DNA of 64,000 nt from Clostridiales bacterium (GTDB lineage: Bacteria; Bacillota; Clostridia; Christensenellales; UBA1242), in the NCBI GenBank assembly GCA_015055815.1, contig SVHM01000001.1:105774-169773 (forward strand). The letters run 5' to 3'. A program made the translations under genes and the position numbers. Of the stretch, positions 1 to 10,329 are shown one piece after another. The notes under the pieces are model-generated. The model was not told the DNA's origin, made no database searches, and worked only from the letters and a program-made list of their open reading frames with translations. Position 1 is the first letter of the stretch; each line of letters starts with the position of its first letter.

Positions 1-169
1 TATCAGTTAAGATTTTAATAAGTCCCAACTCTTTAATATCTCTACTAATAGTTGCTTGTGTAACATCAAAATTTGCATCTCTTAATGCTGATACTAGTTC
101 TTCTTGTGTTTCAATCTCTTGCAACGAAATAAGTTCTAATATCTTAGATTGCCTTGAATTACGAGCCAT
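1..169 (-). CDS. argR: Arginine repressor ArgR, N-terminal DNA-binding part (runs off the window edge)
   Basis: Reverse-strand reading [56 protein letters not shown] matches the ArgR winged-helix N-terminus. Confidence 0.88.
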   Translation of the reverse strand, partial: MARNSRQSKILELISLQEIETQEELVSALRDANFDVTQATISRDIKELGLIKILTD

Positions 170-289
170 TATCCACCTCATAAACTGTAATTAATTTGTC
201 AGATAATTGCTCCACCAACAATTATCTGTTATCACTTTATATGTGATTGCAATAATTATACACCAAGTTTAATGAATATGCAAGGGGTT

Positions 290-307
290 TTTGAATATTT
301 ATTCATA
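290..307. promoter_or_regulatory. ARG box (ArgR operator) upstream of argR
   Basis: TTTGAATATTTATTCATA matches TNTGAATWWWWATTCANW at all 18 positions. Confidence 0.7.
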
Positions 308-614
308 TTTTTTTTCATAAAAATTCACAACAATGTATAAGCGTTGTTGGTAATGTATAATTATGCAAAATTATGTATAATGGCTATTTTTAGCCATTAT
401 TTATGTGTTTTTCGAACATAAATTAGCCACAAACCCAAATTTATGCATAATTTTTGCATATTTATTTTATATTTAAAAAAATTTTTATTTAGATAAAATT
501 AATTAAATTCAATTTAAAAATTAAATTAATGCAATATCAATCACCCAAACTTCACAACAAACAAAAAAGAAGCAAACAACAATGTTCACTTCTTAAAATG
601 ATTTTTATAATATA

Positions 615-2333
615 TTAATTGTTTATAAATTTATTAAACAAATTACTCTTAAGCATTTCTTCATAATTTGAAATAAATTCTTCAGCAGGAACTTCAATTT
701 TCTCTAAAGTTGACCTTTTAATAACTTCAACAATACCATCTTTAGCACCCCTACCCACTATAATTATATAAGGAATACCTACAAGTTCAGCGTCATTTAA
801 TTTAACACCAATTGTTTCACTTCTATCATCTAGCAACACACTATCATTAATATTCAACTCTGAATATATTTTATCAGCAAGATTTCTTTGTGTTTCATCT
901 TTCATATTAGCAACAACAATTTCAATCTTATATGGAGCTACAACTTCAGGCCAAACCATTCCCTTTTCATCACAGTTTTGTTCAACCAATGCACTAAGAG
1001 TTCTTGAAATACCAATACCATAGCAACCCATGATCATATATTGCTCTTTACCTTGTTCATCCAAGAACTTACATTCAAGTGCTTTTGTATATCTTGTACC
1101 CAATTTAAAGATATGCCCAACTTCAATACCCCTAACAGTTCTAACAATACCACCACATCTTGGACACTTATCACCAGCAATTGCCCTTTTAATATCAGCA
1201 AAATAAGTAATTTTTAAATCTTCAATATTAGCATTGATATAATGACAATCTTCTTTATTACCACCAATTACAAAATTAGTCATATTTTGAATATCATTAT
1301 CTGCAACAACTATTACATCTTTAAGTTGTTTTGTAGCACCAACAAAACCAGCAACTGAACCGATCTCGGCAATATCTTCTTGTGTAGCCATTTCAAGATT
1401 TAGTACACCAAGATTATTTTTTAACTTTACTTCTTCAACTTCTCTAAGTCCATTAACCAAAGCTATAGCCAAACCCTTTTCAGTCTTATAAACAACCGCT
1501 TTTACAAGCCTATCCATACCAACCTGTAAGAAGTTAGCAACATCTTCAATAGTTTTAACATTTGGTGTGTTTACAAGTTCAATAGCACCCTTTTCAACTA
1601 CAGAAGTATCCATTTGCATATGTAAGCATTCTGCTTTTTCTGTATTAGCACCATATCCACAATCACAAACAATTAGCTCATCTTCGCCAATATCCGCCTT
1701 AACCATGAATTCAATTGAGTCAGAACCACCCATAACACCATTATCTGCTTCAACAGGAACAAAATCAAGACCAAGTCTAGAAAAAATGTTCATATAAGCA
1801 TTTTTTACTTTGTCAAAAGATTTATCTAAACCTTCAGTAGTAGTATCAAAAGAATATGCATCTTTCATTATAAATTCTTTTGCTCTTTGTAGACCAAACC
1901 TTGCCCTAATCTCATCTCTATATTTATTTTGAATTTGATATAGAGTAAGTGGCAATTGCTTATAACTTTTAATACTTTCTTTTACTAAATATGTAAAAGG
2001 CTCTTCATGAGTTGGACCCAAACAATAATCTTTACCTGTACTATCATTTAATTTGTACATTGTGTTTCCAAATGTATTAAGCCTATTAGCATATATTTCT
2101 TGTGGAAGAAGTATAGGCATCTGAAGTTCAATAGCACCCGCATTATTCATTTCTTCTCTAATAATAGACTTTATATTTTCCAAAACTTTAAGACCCATTG
2201 GAAGATAAGTAAAAATACCATTACCCATTTGTTTTATAAAGCCAGCTTTTAATAGATACTTATGACTATTTATTTCTGCATTTGCTGGATCTTCCCTAAA
2301 AGTCTTAAAAAACGAATTTGTTAATCTCATCAT
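615..2333 (-). CDS. proS: Prolyl-tRNA synthetase (bacterial type with INS domain)
   Basis: Class II motifs and ProRS N-terminus (MRLTNSFFKTFREDPANAEINSHKYLLKAGFIKQMGNGIFTYLPMG). Confidence 0.96.
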   Translation of the reverse strand: MMRLTNSFFKTFREDPANAEINSHKYLLKAGFIKQMGNGIFTYLPMGLKVLENIKSIIREEMNNAGAIELQMPILLPQEIYANRLNTFGNTMYKLNDSTGKDYCLGPTHEEPFTYLVKESIKSYKQLPLTLYQIQNKYRDEIRARFGLQRAKEFIMKDAYSFDTTTEGLDKSFDKVKNAYMNIFSRLGLDFVPVEADNGVMGGSDSIEFMVKADIGEDELIVCDCGYGANTEKAECLHMQMDTSVVEKGAIELVNTPNVKTIEDVANFLQVGMDRLVKAVVYKTEKGLAIALVNGLREVEEVKLKNNLGVLNLEMATQEDIAEIGSVAGFVGATKQLKDVIVVADNDIQNMTNFVIGGNKEDCHYINANIEDLKITYFADIKRAIAGDKCPRCGGIVRTVRGIEVGHIFKLGTRYTKALECKFLDEQGKEQYMIMGCYGIGISRTLSALVEQNCDEKGMVWPEVVAPYKIEIVVANMKDETQRNLADKIYSELNINDSVLLDDRSETIGVKLNDAELVGIPYIIIVGRGAKDGIVEVIKRSTLEKIEVPAEEFISNYEEMLKSNLFNKFINN

Positions 2334-2339
2334 CTTCTC

Positions 2340-2546
2340 CTATTCAAAACTTTCTTCTCTAAAAGTTTCTAAATCTTGTTTTATTATATTTATTTTACCT
2401 TTTATATCATTTAATTGCTTATAGCATTCTTTAGCAAGAAGAACACCTTCTTCATACAGTTTTACACCATCACTCATACTAAGATTAGGGTCTTCTAACC
2501 TATCTGATATATCTTGTAATTTTTTAATTTTCTCTTCAAAATCCAT
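2340..2546 (-). CDS. xseB: Exodeoxyribonuclease VII small subunit
   Basis: MDFEEKIKKLQDISDRLEDPNLSMSDGVKLYEEGVLLAKEC; adjacent to xseA. Confidence 0.92.
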   Translation of the reverse strand: MDFEEKIKKLQDISDRLEDPNLSMSDGVKLYEEGVLLAKECYKQLNDIKGKINIIKQDLETFREESFE

Positions 2547-2548
2547 AA

Positions 2549-3718
2549 CTACTCCACTATACAATTAACATCACCATCAATCATTGATAATATCAATTTG
2601 TCATCTTTTTTAATCTTCTTAGATAAAGACACAACCTTGCTATTCTTAATAACTTTTGAATATCCCATGCTTGATAAATTTTTAGGATTTAATCCAGAAA
2701 TTTTTATCTCATTTTTTTCAATTGTATTCAAAGCATTGTCAATTTTCTTATCAAAATTAAAAATCTTTGAAATTTTACCATCAATACTACGATAACATTC
2801 ATGAAGTTTATTTACAGATAAATTATCTATCTTTTGATAACAAAAGTCAATATCTTTAATCAATAATTTTAGTTTATTAGATATAATTTTCTCAAAATTA
2901 TAAACATAACCATTAATTCTACCTATCTCAAGGCTTTTATCCCAAGCAACAATTTCAGCAGCAGCTGACGGTGTCGGAGCACGCATATCAGCCACAAAAT
3001 CTATAATGGTAAAATCGGTTTCATGTCCAACTGCCGAAACTAAAGGTTTCTTACAATCATATACAGCATTAGCAACTATTTCACTATTGAATGGTTCCAA
3101 GTCTTCCATACTTCCACCACCCCTAGCAACAATAATCACATCAATATCTTCATAATCTGAAAAAAATCTAATCCCAGAAGAAATTTCATGTTCAGCCCCT
3201 ATACCCTGAACTTTTACTGGATACAAAACAATATCAATTGTATCATTTCTTCTTGTAGTAACATCAATAATATCACGTATAACTGCACCAGTAGAACTAG
3301 TTACAACACCAATTCTTCTTACCCTTTCGGGAAGTTTCTTCTTCCTACTTTCAGCGAAATATCCACGACTTTCCAAATCTTCTTTTAATTTTAAAAACTT
3401 TTCGTATAATTGCCCCCTTCCATAAGGTTCAATAGATATCGCATTAAAAGAAAGCTTGCCACCTTTAACATAATAATTCATTCCACCCTTTACAAGAACT
3501 AAATCTCCAATATTGGGCTTTTGAAAATTATTTGCCCCAAACAAAACACACTGAAGCATACCATTTTCATCTTTTAAATTAAAGTAAGCAATTCCATTAG
3601 AAATATTATAACTAGATATCTCCCCAAACACACAAATATTCTGAAGCAAAACTTCAGAATTAAAAATATCTCTAATATAATTATTAAGTTGTGATACAGA
3701 AATATAACTATCCAGCAT
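2549..3718 (-). CDS. xseA: Exodeoxyribonuclease VII large subunit
   Basis: OB-fold N-terminus; GVVTSSTGAVIRDI, ARGGGSMEDLEPFNSE and SAVGHETDFT motifs. Confidence 0.96.
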   Translation of the reverse strand: MLDSYISVSQLNNYIRDIFNSEVLLQNICVFGEISSYNISNGIAYFNLKDENGMLQCVLFGANNFQKPNIGDLVLVKGGMNYYVKGGKLSFNAISIEPYGRGQLYEKFLKLKEDLESRGYFAESRKKKLPERVRRIGVVTSSTGAVIRDIIDVTTRRNDTIDIVLYPVKVQGIGAEHEISSGIRFFSDYEDIDVIIVARGGGSMEDLEPFNSEIVANAVYDCKKPLVSAVGHETDFTIIDFVADMRAPTPSAAAEIVAWDKSLEIGRINGYVYNFEKIISNKLKLLIKDIDFCYQKIDNLSVNKLHECYRSIDGKISKIFNFDKKIDNALNTIEKNEIKISGLNPKNLSSMGYSKVIKNSKVVSLSKKIKKDDKLILSMIDGDVNCIVE

Positions 3719-3719
3719 T

Positions 3720-4106
3720 TTACTTAATTACTTTAGCAAGTACCCCATTAACAAAACTATAACTTTTATCAGTTGAATATTTTTTTGCAATTTCTACCGC
3801 TTCATTAATAACAACATTTGTTGGCGTGTCACTAATAAATTTCAATTCACAGACAGCAAGTACTAAAATTGCTAAATCCACCTTATAAATTCTATCCAAC
3901 TCATAACCAACGGTGTTATCCTTAATAATTTGCATAATTTCATCATAGTTGGTATTAATAGTTCCAATCAAGTGATTAACAAATTCCTTATCGCCATCAT
4001 CAATTGTCAAATCATCAAAATTAAACATAAATTCATCATCAGGCTCATGAAAAAACTTTTCAAAAACTAATCTAAACGCATATTCTCTACTTTTAACTCT
4101 ACTCAT
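3720..4106 (-). CDS. nusB: Transcription antitermination factor NusB
   Basis: MSRVKSREYAFRLVFEKFF...VVINEAVEIAKKYSTDKSYSFVNGVLAKV. Confidence 0.93.
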   Translation of the reverse strand: MSRVKSREYAFRLVFEKFFHEPDDEFMFNFDDLTIDDGDKEFVNHLIGTINTNYDEIMQIIKDNTVGYELDRIYKVDLAILVLAVCELKFISDTPTNVVINEAVEIAKKYSTDKSYSFVNGVLAKVIK

Positions 4107-4156
4107 AATAACACTCCAAATAAAAGAAATAAACCCTTGTTATTCAAGGGCTATTT

Positions 4157-4534
4157 TTATATTAATTCATCTTTAGGAAACTCAACTCCAAGAACATGAA
4201 TATTAATTCTATTGATTTTAATGTCTATCATACCAGACAAACTATTTTTAATATTTTCTTGAACCCTAAAAGCAACTTCAGTAACATTATAACCAAAACA
4301 AACATTAATATATACATCAATATTCATAGCATTTTTGCTATACGTAATCTTAACGCCTTCGTAGTAGTTATTACTAAACCATCTTTTCAAAACAGAACCA
4401 AATTTTGTAACAATACTACTAACTCCAGCAATTTCTTTAGTTGCAAGATTGATTACAGAAAGAACGATATTGCTACCATATGTAACATTACCTTTTGCTT
4501 GTTTTTTAATATTACTTTTGTTATCGTACATCAT
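4157..4534 (-). CDS. Asp23/Gls24 family envelope stress protein
   Basis: Asp23-type domain, between nusB and the spoIIIA operon. Confidence 0.8.
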   Translation of the reverse strand: MMYDNKSNIKKQAKGNVTYGSNIVLSVINLATKEIAGVSSIVTKFGSVLKRWFSNNYYEGVKITYSKNAMNIDVYINVCFGYNVTEVAFRVQENIKNSLSGMIDIKINRINIHVLGVEFPKDELI

Positions 4535-4644
4535 AATTAAATCCCCGAATATGTTTAAAATAAACTTTTACACATTAATAATATACCACAACAAATGAAA
4601 TTATGCAATTAGAAAAAATACAATAATTTATATATTTTTTAATT

Positions 4645-5160
4645 TTATACTTCAATTATTTTAATGTTATCAATAGAATAATTTGAATTATTCTTTACAA
4701 CATCTACAATTTGAGCAACTTCATTATTTGTAAGACCTGCAGTTTCAACAATAACACTGATATTACCAGAACTAGTAGAAACAACTACATCATCAAAACC
4801 TTTTGCCTTTATTAGATTTTCAATTGTCATTACCATATCCATTGAAGTTACCAAATTAAGCCTTTCTGCTTCTGCATTAGCCTTTGCTTCTGCACTTGTA
4901 GCTTCACTAGCAATAATTGCATCTAAATACAAAATTTCTTGATTTCTTGTATCAGTTCTGTCGTCTCTATAGTTACTAAAAAAGTTTGCTGAAGTTTGAA
5001 TAGTTGCATTTGCTTCAGTAGAAGCAACATTATTAAGATAAATATTTACTCCACCAGTAATCAAAAGCAATGCACAAAATGTACTTAAAATCAATACTTT
5101 CTTTGCCTTACTAGACATCTTTTTTCTGATTTTAACTTTCTTTTCTTTTTTTTCTTTCAT
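4645..5160 (-). CDS. spoIIIAH: Stage III sporulation protein AH
   Basis: N-terminal TM plus C-terminal YscJ-like domain; last gene of the spoIIIA operon. Confidence 0.85.
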   Translation of the reverse strand: MKEKKEKKVKIRKKMSSKAKKVLILSTFCALLLITGGVNIYLNNVASTEANATIQTSANFFSNYRDDRTDTRNQEILYLDAIIASEATSAEAKANAEAERLNLVTSMDMVMTIENLIKAKGFDDVVVSTSSGNISVIVETAGLTNNEVAQIVDVVKNNSNYSIDNIKIIEV

Positions 5161-5173
5161 AATATACTCTCCT

Positions 5174-5752
5174 TTAAATTCCTTTTAAAACATTAATTTT
5201 ATCAACAGAAATATCTAAAAGCGTAGAAACAGCATTTAGTATATCTAGCTTAATCTGAATATTATCCGCACCGCTAGAAACAACAATCACCCCCTTTACT
5301 TTAGGTAAATTTTCTTTTAAAAGTATAGCTTCAGAATTACCCTTACCATTAACCACAATTATATTTGAAGAAGTCGTAGTCGTAGTTCCACTTGCAGTTG
5401 AACTTGTCTTACTATCGCTATCTGTCGCATAAACCATTTCAGGACTTCCATCTAGTGATACCATTACATCCACATCCCCAGCACCATCAATTTTTCCAAG
5501 TATATTCTCAAGTTTATTTTCAATTTCTTCAGAATACTTAAGTGTAGATATGTAAGTACTAGAAACTTCGTCACTCTGAATATTTTTCTCACTACTCAAA
5601 TTTAAATATAAGACAAATGAAATTATAACTACAATTATAAGAACAGCAATTTTTATGTATTTAGGAGATAGTTTTGAAAGCCAATCAAATTTTGCTTTAT
5701 TTCTAGAATTTTTAGAAATATTATTTTCAATAATTTTATCCATAAACAACAA
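5174..5752 (-). CDS. spoIIIAG: Stage III sporulation protein AG
   Basis: KGVIVVSSGADNIQIKLDILNAVSTLLDISVDKINVLKG and operon position. Confidence 0.88.
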   Translation of the reverse strand: MLFMDKIIENNISKNSRNKAKFDWLSKLSPKYIKIAVLIIVVIISFVLYLNLSSEKNIQSDEVSSTYISTLKYSEEIENKLENILGKIDGAGDVDVMVSLDGSPEMVYATDSDSKTSSTASGTTTTTSSNIIVVNGKGNSEAILLKENLPKVKGVIVVSSGADNIQIKLDILNAVSTLLDISVDKINVLKGI

Positions 5753-6194
5753 CTTTCTCCCTATCTATATTTGCAATTCTTATTACTTCTTCTACTATAA
5801 CTTCATATTTATTTATATTCGTTACATTTTCTAATAGAACTATATTTGAAATATCTATAGAAATATTTTCAATTTCATACCCATTAATACCATAATTACT
5901 CGATAATTCGACAAAAGCACCTTGAATACCAAGTCCCAAAATCGCACCTTCAATTTGCTTAATTAATAGATTATCCCTACTTTCTTTTATTTCTTCGTAA
6001 GTTCCAACATCAATTGAATTTTCATTAAAATTTAAATCAAAATCAAAATTCATAATTGGAGCAATAATAACACATAAAACTATTAGCCCAAATACACTTT
6101 TACATAATTTATTTGTCTTACCATTAGGATAAATTAAATCAAATAATATCCCTAAGAAGACAACACCAACTATACTTATAATCCATTTATTCAT
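5736..6194 (-). CDS. spoIIIAF: Stage III sporulation protein AF
   Basis: Two N-terminal TM segments and operon position. Confidence 0.85.
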   Translation of the reverse strand: MNKWIISIVGVVFLGILFDLIYPNGKTNKLCKSVFGLIVLCVIIAPIMNFDFDLNFNENSIDVGTYEEIKESRDNLLIKQIEGAILGLGIQGAFVELSSNYGINGYEIENISIDISNIVLLENVTNINKYEVIVEEVIRIANIDREKVVVYG

Positions 6195-6203
6195 ATAACA
6201 CCA

Positions 6204-7406
6204 CTATATAATATTAGCTGTACACATAATTAAACAAATAGTAATTACATACATCAACGCAACACCCAAAATTAAAACTATAGGAAGCAAAAGCAATTTA
6301 CTACAACTTGATATAAAACTAGACATTCTATTATTACCTGCAAGTTCAATTACCCCCGATGAAAGTTGTAAACCTAATTTAAAAATAACAATTGTTATTA
6401 TTGGCGAAATAATTGAAATAAATAAAACAAAAACACCAATAAGACCAATTGAATTTTTAACAAGTATTGACCCTAGAACTATAAAATCCATCCCATCAGA
6501 AATATACGACCCAATTATCGGAATATAACTTTTTACTGCAAACTTTGTAGCCTTAATGCTTACACTATCAAACTTACCAGCAGATATCCCCTGAATAGAT
6601 AAAAAACCAATAAATAATGTAAAAACAATTCCAATTACCCACTTAAAAGTAGATGTAAAAAAAGAAATAAACTTATCAAGTTTTATATTATCTGTTAAAG
6701 AATTTAAAATAGTAAATAGTAGTATCACGATAAACATTGGAAATAGAAGTTTAGAGAAAATCAAATTAACGCCATTTGTTAGAATAGCAACAAGCGGATT
6801 ATAAATTGAAATGGCAGACATTGAGCCAATTGACGCAAGTAACGTTATTAAAATTGGAAAAACAATCCCCATTTGTGTATGTATAGAATTTAAAATAGTG
6901 CTAGTAGTTTCCAGTATGCCCTTAAATGCAACAATAACAATGGTAACCAATAAAGAGAAACATATAAAATATACAATATCAGATTTTTGGTTATCAGTTT
7001 GAAAATTTAATACCATTGAAGTAAGCATAGAAATTCCAATTATAGCAAAAATAAGTGGCAATATGTTACGAATATTCTTAAATAATATAGATAGTATCAC
7101 AGAAATAACATTTGAGTAATCTAGCTCAAAATCACCGCTTAAAAGTTTTTCAATTTTTTCTCTCACAGATAAATTTTCAAAAAGTTCATAATTATCAATA
7201 TCAGCAACCACTTCATCAAGTTCACTAAAATCTATAATATCAACTACATCAATAGCACCAGAATACAATTCATGCGTAAAATCATTTTCATTTGCACTCA
7301 CATAGCCACAATCAAAAGAAAATACTAGCGCAAACAAAAACAAAATCAAAACAATAATCATTTTGTATGAAAATTTTCTATTCTTTATTAAAAACTTCTT
7401 TTTCAT
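6204..7406 (-). CDS. spoIIIAE: Stage III sporulation protein AE
   Basis: Multi-TM protein with SpoIIIAE-type sequence and operon position. Confidence 0.88.
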   Translation of the reverse strand: MKKKFLIKNRKFSYKMIIVLILFLFALVFSFDCGYVSANENDFTHELYSGAIDVVDIIDFSELDEVVADIDNYELFENLSVREKIEKLLSGDFELDYSNVISVILSILFKNIRNILPLIFAIIGISMLTSMVLNFQTDNQKSDIVYFICFSLLVTIVIVAFKGILETTSTILNSIHTQMGIVFPILITLLASIGSMSAISIYNPLVAILTNGVNLIFSKLLFPMFIVILLFTILNSLTDNIKLDKFISFFTSTFKWVIGIVFTLFIGFLSIQGISAGKFDSVSIKATKFAVKSYIPIIGSYISDGMDFIVLGSILVKNSIGLIGVFVLFISIISPIITIVIFKLGLQLSSGVIELAGNNRMSSFISSCSKLLLLPIVLILGVALMYVITICLIMCTANII

Positions 7407-7792
7407 AACAATTCCAAAATTATATTAAATAAATTTGCAACTATCGGCATACTTACAATAAAAATGAGAATTTTGCCAGCTAATGCGACTTTATCACCAA
7501 TTGACGAATGTCCACTATCATTACAAATACCCACCGAAAATTCAACTAAATATCCTATGCCTATAATTTTTAATAATATTTTAAAAAGATTTCCATCAAT
7601 TCCAGTTTTATTTACAACTTCAGAAAAAAAACTAAAAATATTAGTGAAACTATTAATTATATAAACAAGTATAATAATACCACCAATAATTATTGCAAAA
7701 AGCGAATATTCGGGTTTTATTTGCTTAAGGATTACCGATACAACACTTACAACTATTCCAATAAAAACAACCTTTATTAGCTCCATAAACAC
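7403..7792 (-). CDS. spoIIIAD: Stage III sporulation protein AD
   Basis: SpoIIIAC/AD family; operon position. Confidence 0.88.
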   Translation of the reverse strand: MFMELIKVVFIGIVVSVVSVILKQIKPEYSLFAIIIGGIIILVYIINSFTNIFSFFSEVVNKTGIDGNLFKILLKIIGIGYLVEFSVGICNDSGHSSIGDKVALAGKILIFIVSMPIVANLFNIILELL

Positions 7793-7795
7793 TCG

Positions 7796-7990
7796 CTATA
7801 ACGCAAATAAAGTTTTTACAGTTGTAAACAATTCGCTAATCATATTGACAATTGAAAATAACACAACAATTATTCCTGCAAGCGTTACAAAAGTAGCAAC
7901 TTCATCTTTGCCAGAAAGCTTTAATATTTGATTAATAACTGCAGTTAATATACCTATTGCAGCAATCTTGAAAATAATATCAATATCCAT
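7796..7990 (-). CDS. spoIIIAC: Stage III sporulation protein AC
   Basis: 64-aa SpoIIIAC family; operon position. Confidence 0.88.
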   Translation of the reverse strand: MDIDIIFKIAAIGILTAVINQILKLSGKDEVATFVTLAGIIVVLFSIVNMISELFTTVKTLFAL

Positions 7991-7998
7991 ATCACCCT

Positions 7999-8448
7999 TT
8001 AAATCAACAATATAAAAAATACTAAACCTAAAATTATAATTAACTTCATATAAAGTAAGCCTTTATTTTTTAAATCAAATAATGCTTGCTCTTTTAAATT
8101 TTCAAAGTTGTTTTCATGATAAGTGATGTTATTAATTTCATAGTCAACATTACCCTTACCAAGACTTGAAAAAAACTTATCTATAATTTCCCTATCATCA
8201 TTTTTTAGAAAAATATTAGAACTATCTAAACTATTTAATATTTTTCTTGTTGTAAATTTTAAATTTATAATGTTAGAATTTAATATCTCTTTTATATTGT
8301 CTTTACTAAAAGAAATATTATTTTTTAAACTTTTACAAATATAAACCATATCAGCATAAAGACTATGCCTAACACTATAAAATTTATAAACACAAACACC
8401 TATTAAAATAAAAAACACAAGCATCAGCAGTAGTAAAAAAAGTTTCAT
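7999..8448 (-). CDS. spoIIIAB: Stage III sporulation protein AB
   Basis: N- and C-terminal TM segments, operon position. Confidence 0.8.
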   Translation of the reverse strand: MKLFLLLLMLVFFILIGVCVYKFYSVRHSLYADMVYICKSLKNNISFSKDNIKEILNSNIINLKFTTRKILNSLDSSNIFLKNDDREIIDKFFSSLGKGNVDYEINNITYHENNFENLKEQALFDLKNKGLLYMKLIIILGLVFFILLI

Positions 8449-9359
8449 TAAACACCTATAAATTTTAGATTTTCATTATAAATTCCATCAACAGTACCAA
8501 CACCATCACTGTTTGACAACACAACAAACCTATCAAACATCTTACTTTCAAGCACTCGTCTAAATAATGGTTTGTTTTTTAAGTCGTATATATTACTTGC
8601 ATGAATAGTAGAAATTACTTTAACTCCACTAGATAGAGCATTTTCTATGTCTTCAATATCTTTTGATAAATTAATTTCATCAGTAAATATCACGTCCGGT
8701 TTCATACTTCTAATACCATTATTAAATGCAAATTTTTTTGTACAATTAGAGTACACGTCAACTTGCGAAAGTTTAATATAATCATGACCATTATAAATAG
8801 AACATATTTCATTACGTTCATCAATTACTAATATATTAAGCAAATTTTCCCTTACTGACATTTGATATATCAAATCTCTTAAATATGTAGTTTTACCCGC
8901 ACCTGGCGGAGATATAATAAGAGTGTTTTTTATAACTCCATTATTTACTATATAAGGATAAATTGAAAGACTACAATTTTTAACAAAATGCGGAAATCTA
9001 AAATTAAGTGAAGATATATTTTTAATTGTTTTTACTTCGCCATTTACTACAACAACATCGCCACAAACACCCACCCTGATGCCCCCATCTATCGTTGCAT
9101 ATCCTTCAATTAATTGGTCGTTGATAGTATAAAGCGAATTATTACTAATTCTAGATAAAATACCTTGAATTTCAGCACGAGAAATTTTTATATTATCAAT
9201 TTTATTTTTAGAAAAACTATTATTATTAAGGTAAAAATTCTCACCTTGAATATTAATAATTGTATCTTCATCAACCCTTAATCGTAGTTCACAAATAGAA
9301 TTATATGGTATGCCATTTATACAATCAGATATCCTTTGCGGAAGAATATTCTCTAACAT
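8448..9359 (-). CDS. spoIIIAA: Stage III sporulation protein AA (secretion-type ATPase)
   Basis: Walker A SPPGAGKTTYLRD; DERNEI motif. Confidence 0.93.
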   Translation of the reverse strand: MLENILPQRISDCINGIPYNSICELRLRVDEDTIINIQGENFYLNNNSFSKNKIDNIKISRAEIQGILSRISNNSLYTINDQLIEGYATIDGGIRVGVCGDVVVVNGEVKTIKNISSLNFRFPHFVKNCSLSIYPYIVNNGVIKNTLIISPPGAGKTTYLRDLIYQMSVRENLLNILVIDERNEICSIYNGHDYIKLSQVDVYSNCTKKFAFNNGIRSMKPDVIFTDEINLSKDIEDIENALSSGVKVISTIHASNIYDLKNKPLFRRVLESKMFDRFVVLSNSDGVGTVDGIYNENLKFIGV

Positions 9360-9415
9360 AATATCTCCTTTTTTTGTAATATATTTTTTACTTTTTATAA
9401 ATATTTAAAAAACAA

Positions 9416-9451
9416 AAAAGTATATAGACTTAATTATCTATATACTTTATA
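9416..9451. terminator. Hairpin terminator between nfo and spoIIIA
   Basis: AAAGTATATAGA...TCTATATACTTT inverted repeat. Confidence 0.6.
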
Positions 9452-9482
9452 AAATTACATTATTTAACAATTTACCTAGTTT

Positions 9483-10328
9483 TTAAACACCATTATAAAT
9501 ATTTTTAAGTATTTCAGCATCTCTTCCTTGATATTCTTTCGATTCACAAATAACAACATTATCCATATTATATTCTTTTAAAATCTCAGCAAGTGGCTCA
9601 AAATCAGGGCCATAGATATTATCTTCTAATGTTAAATGTTTAACTTCACCTTTTTGAGAATATTCAATCTTACTAAAATGAATATGAGCAATTTTAGTTC
9701 TATCAATACCTATTACTTCAATACTTCTATCAATTATTTTCTTATAATCATCTTTTGTCTTTAAAGAGCCTTGAGTTAAAGCATTTATATGACCAAAATC
9801 AAAAGTTGGAATAAATTTATCATAAATAGTACAAAAATCTAAAATTTCTTCATATGTACCAATTTGAGCAGACTTTCCCATAGTTTCAAGACAAATATAC
9901 ATATCATCATAACCATTCTCAATGATAAGGTCTTTTAATCTATGAAGTCTTTTCTTACAAAGTTCTAATGCTTCAGTTCTATCCATTTTACCTTGTGATG
10001 CTGGATGAACAACCAGTCTATTCCCACCAACAAGCCTTAACTTTCTCAAACTTTCCAAAACATAATTATAACTCTTTTCAGCCATTTCTTCAGTTGGAGT
10101 TGCAAAGTTTATATAATATGGTGCATGAATAGATATAGATATACCATATTTTTTCATTTCTTCACCAATAGCTACAGCAGTATTATCTGGCAAAGTAAAT
10201 CCTTTTCCAAAAGAATACTCATATGCAGTAAGCCCCTTTTCATATAACCACTTTGGTGCTTCAATTGTTCTTTTATAACCATCATCATAGAAAGTCTTAC
10301 AGTTTCCCGCAGGTCCAAATTTAATCAT
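9483..10328 (-). CDS. nfo: Endonuclease IV (AP endonuclease family 2)
   Basis: TIM-barrel AP endonuclease signatures (ISIHAPYYINFA, FDFGHINA, HIHFSKIEY). Confidence 0.88.
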   Translation of the reverse strand: MIKFGPAGNCKTFYDDGYKRTIEAPKWLYEKGLTAYEYSFGKGFTLPDNTAVAIGEEMKKYGISISIHAPYYINFATPTEEMAEKSYNYVLESLRKLRLVGGNRLVVHPASQGKMDRTEALELCKKRLHRLKDLIIENGYDDMYICLETMGKSAQIGTYEEILDFCTIYDKFIPTFDFGHINALTQGSLKTKDDYKKIIDRSIEVIGIDRTKIAHIHFSKIEYSQKGEVKHLTLEDNIYGPDFEPLAEILKEYNMDNVVICESKEYQGRDAEILKNIYNGV

Positions 10329-10329
10329 A

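Noticed and set aside
4645-9359. spoIIIA operon as a novel secretion system
   Set aside because: Standard complete spoIIIAA-AH gene order of spore formers.
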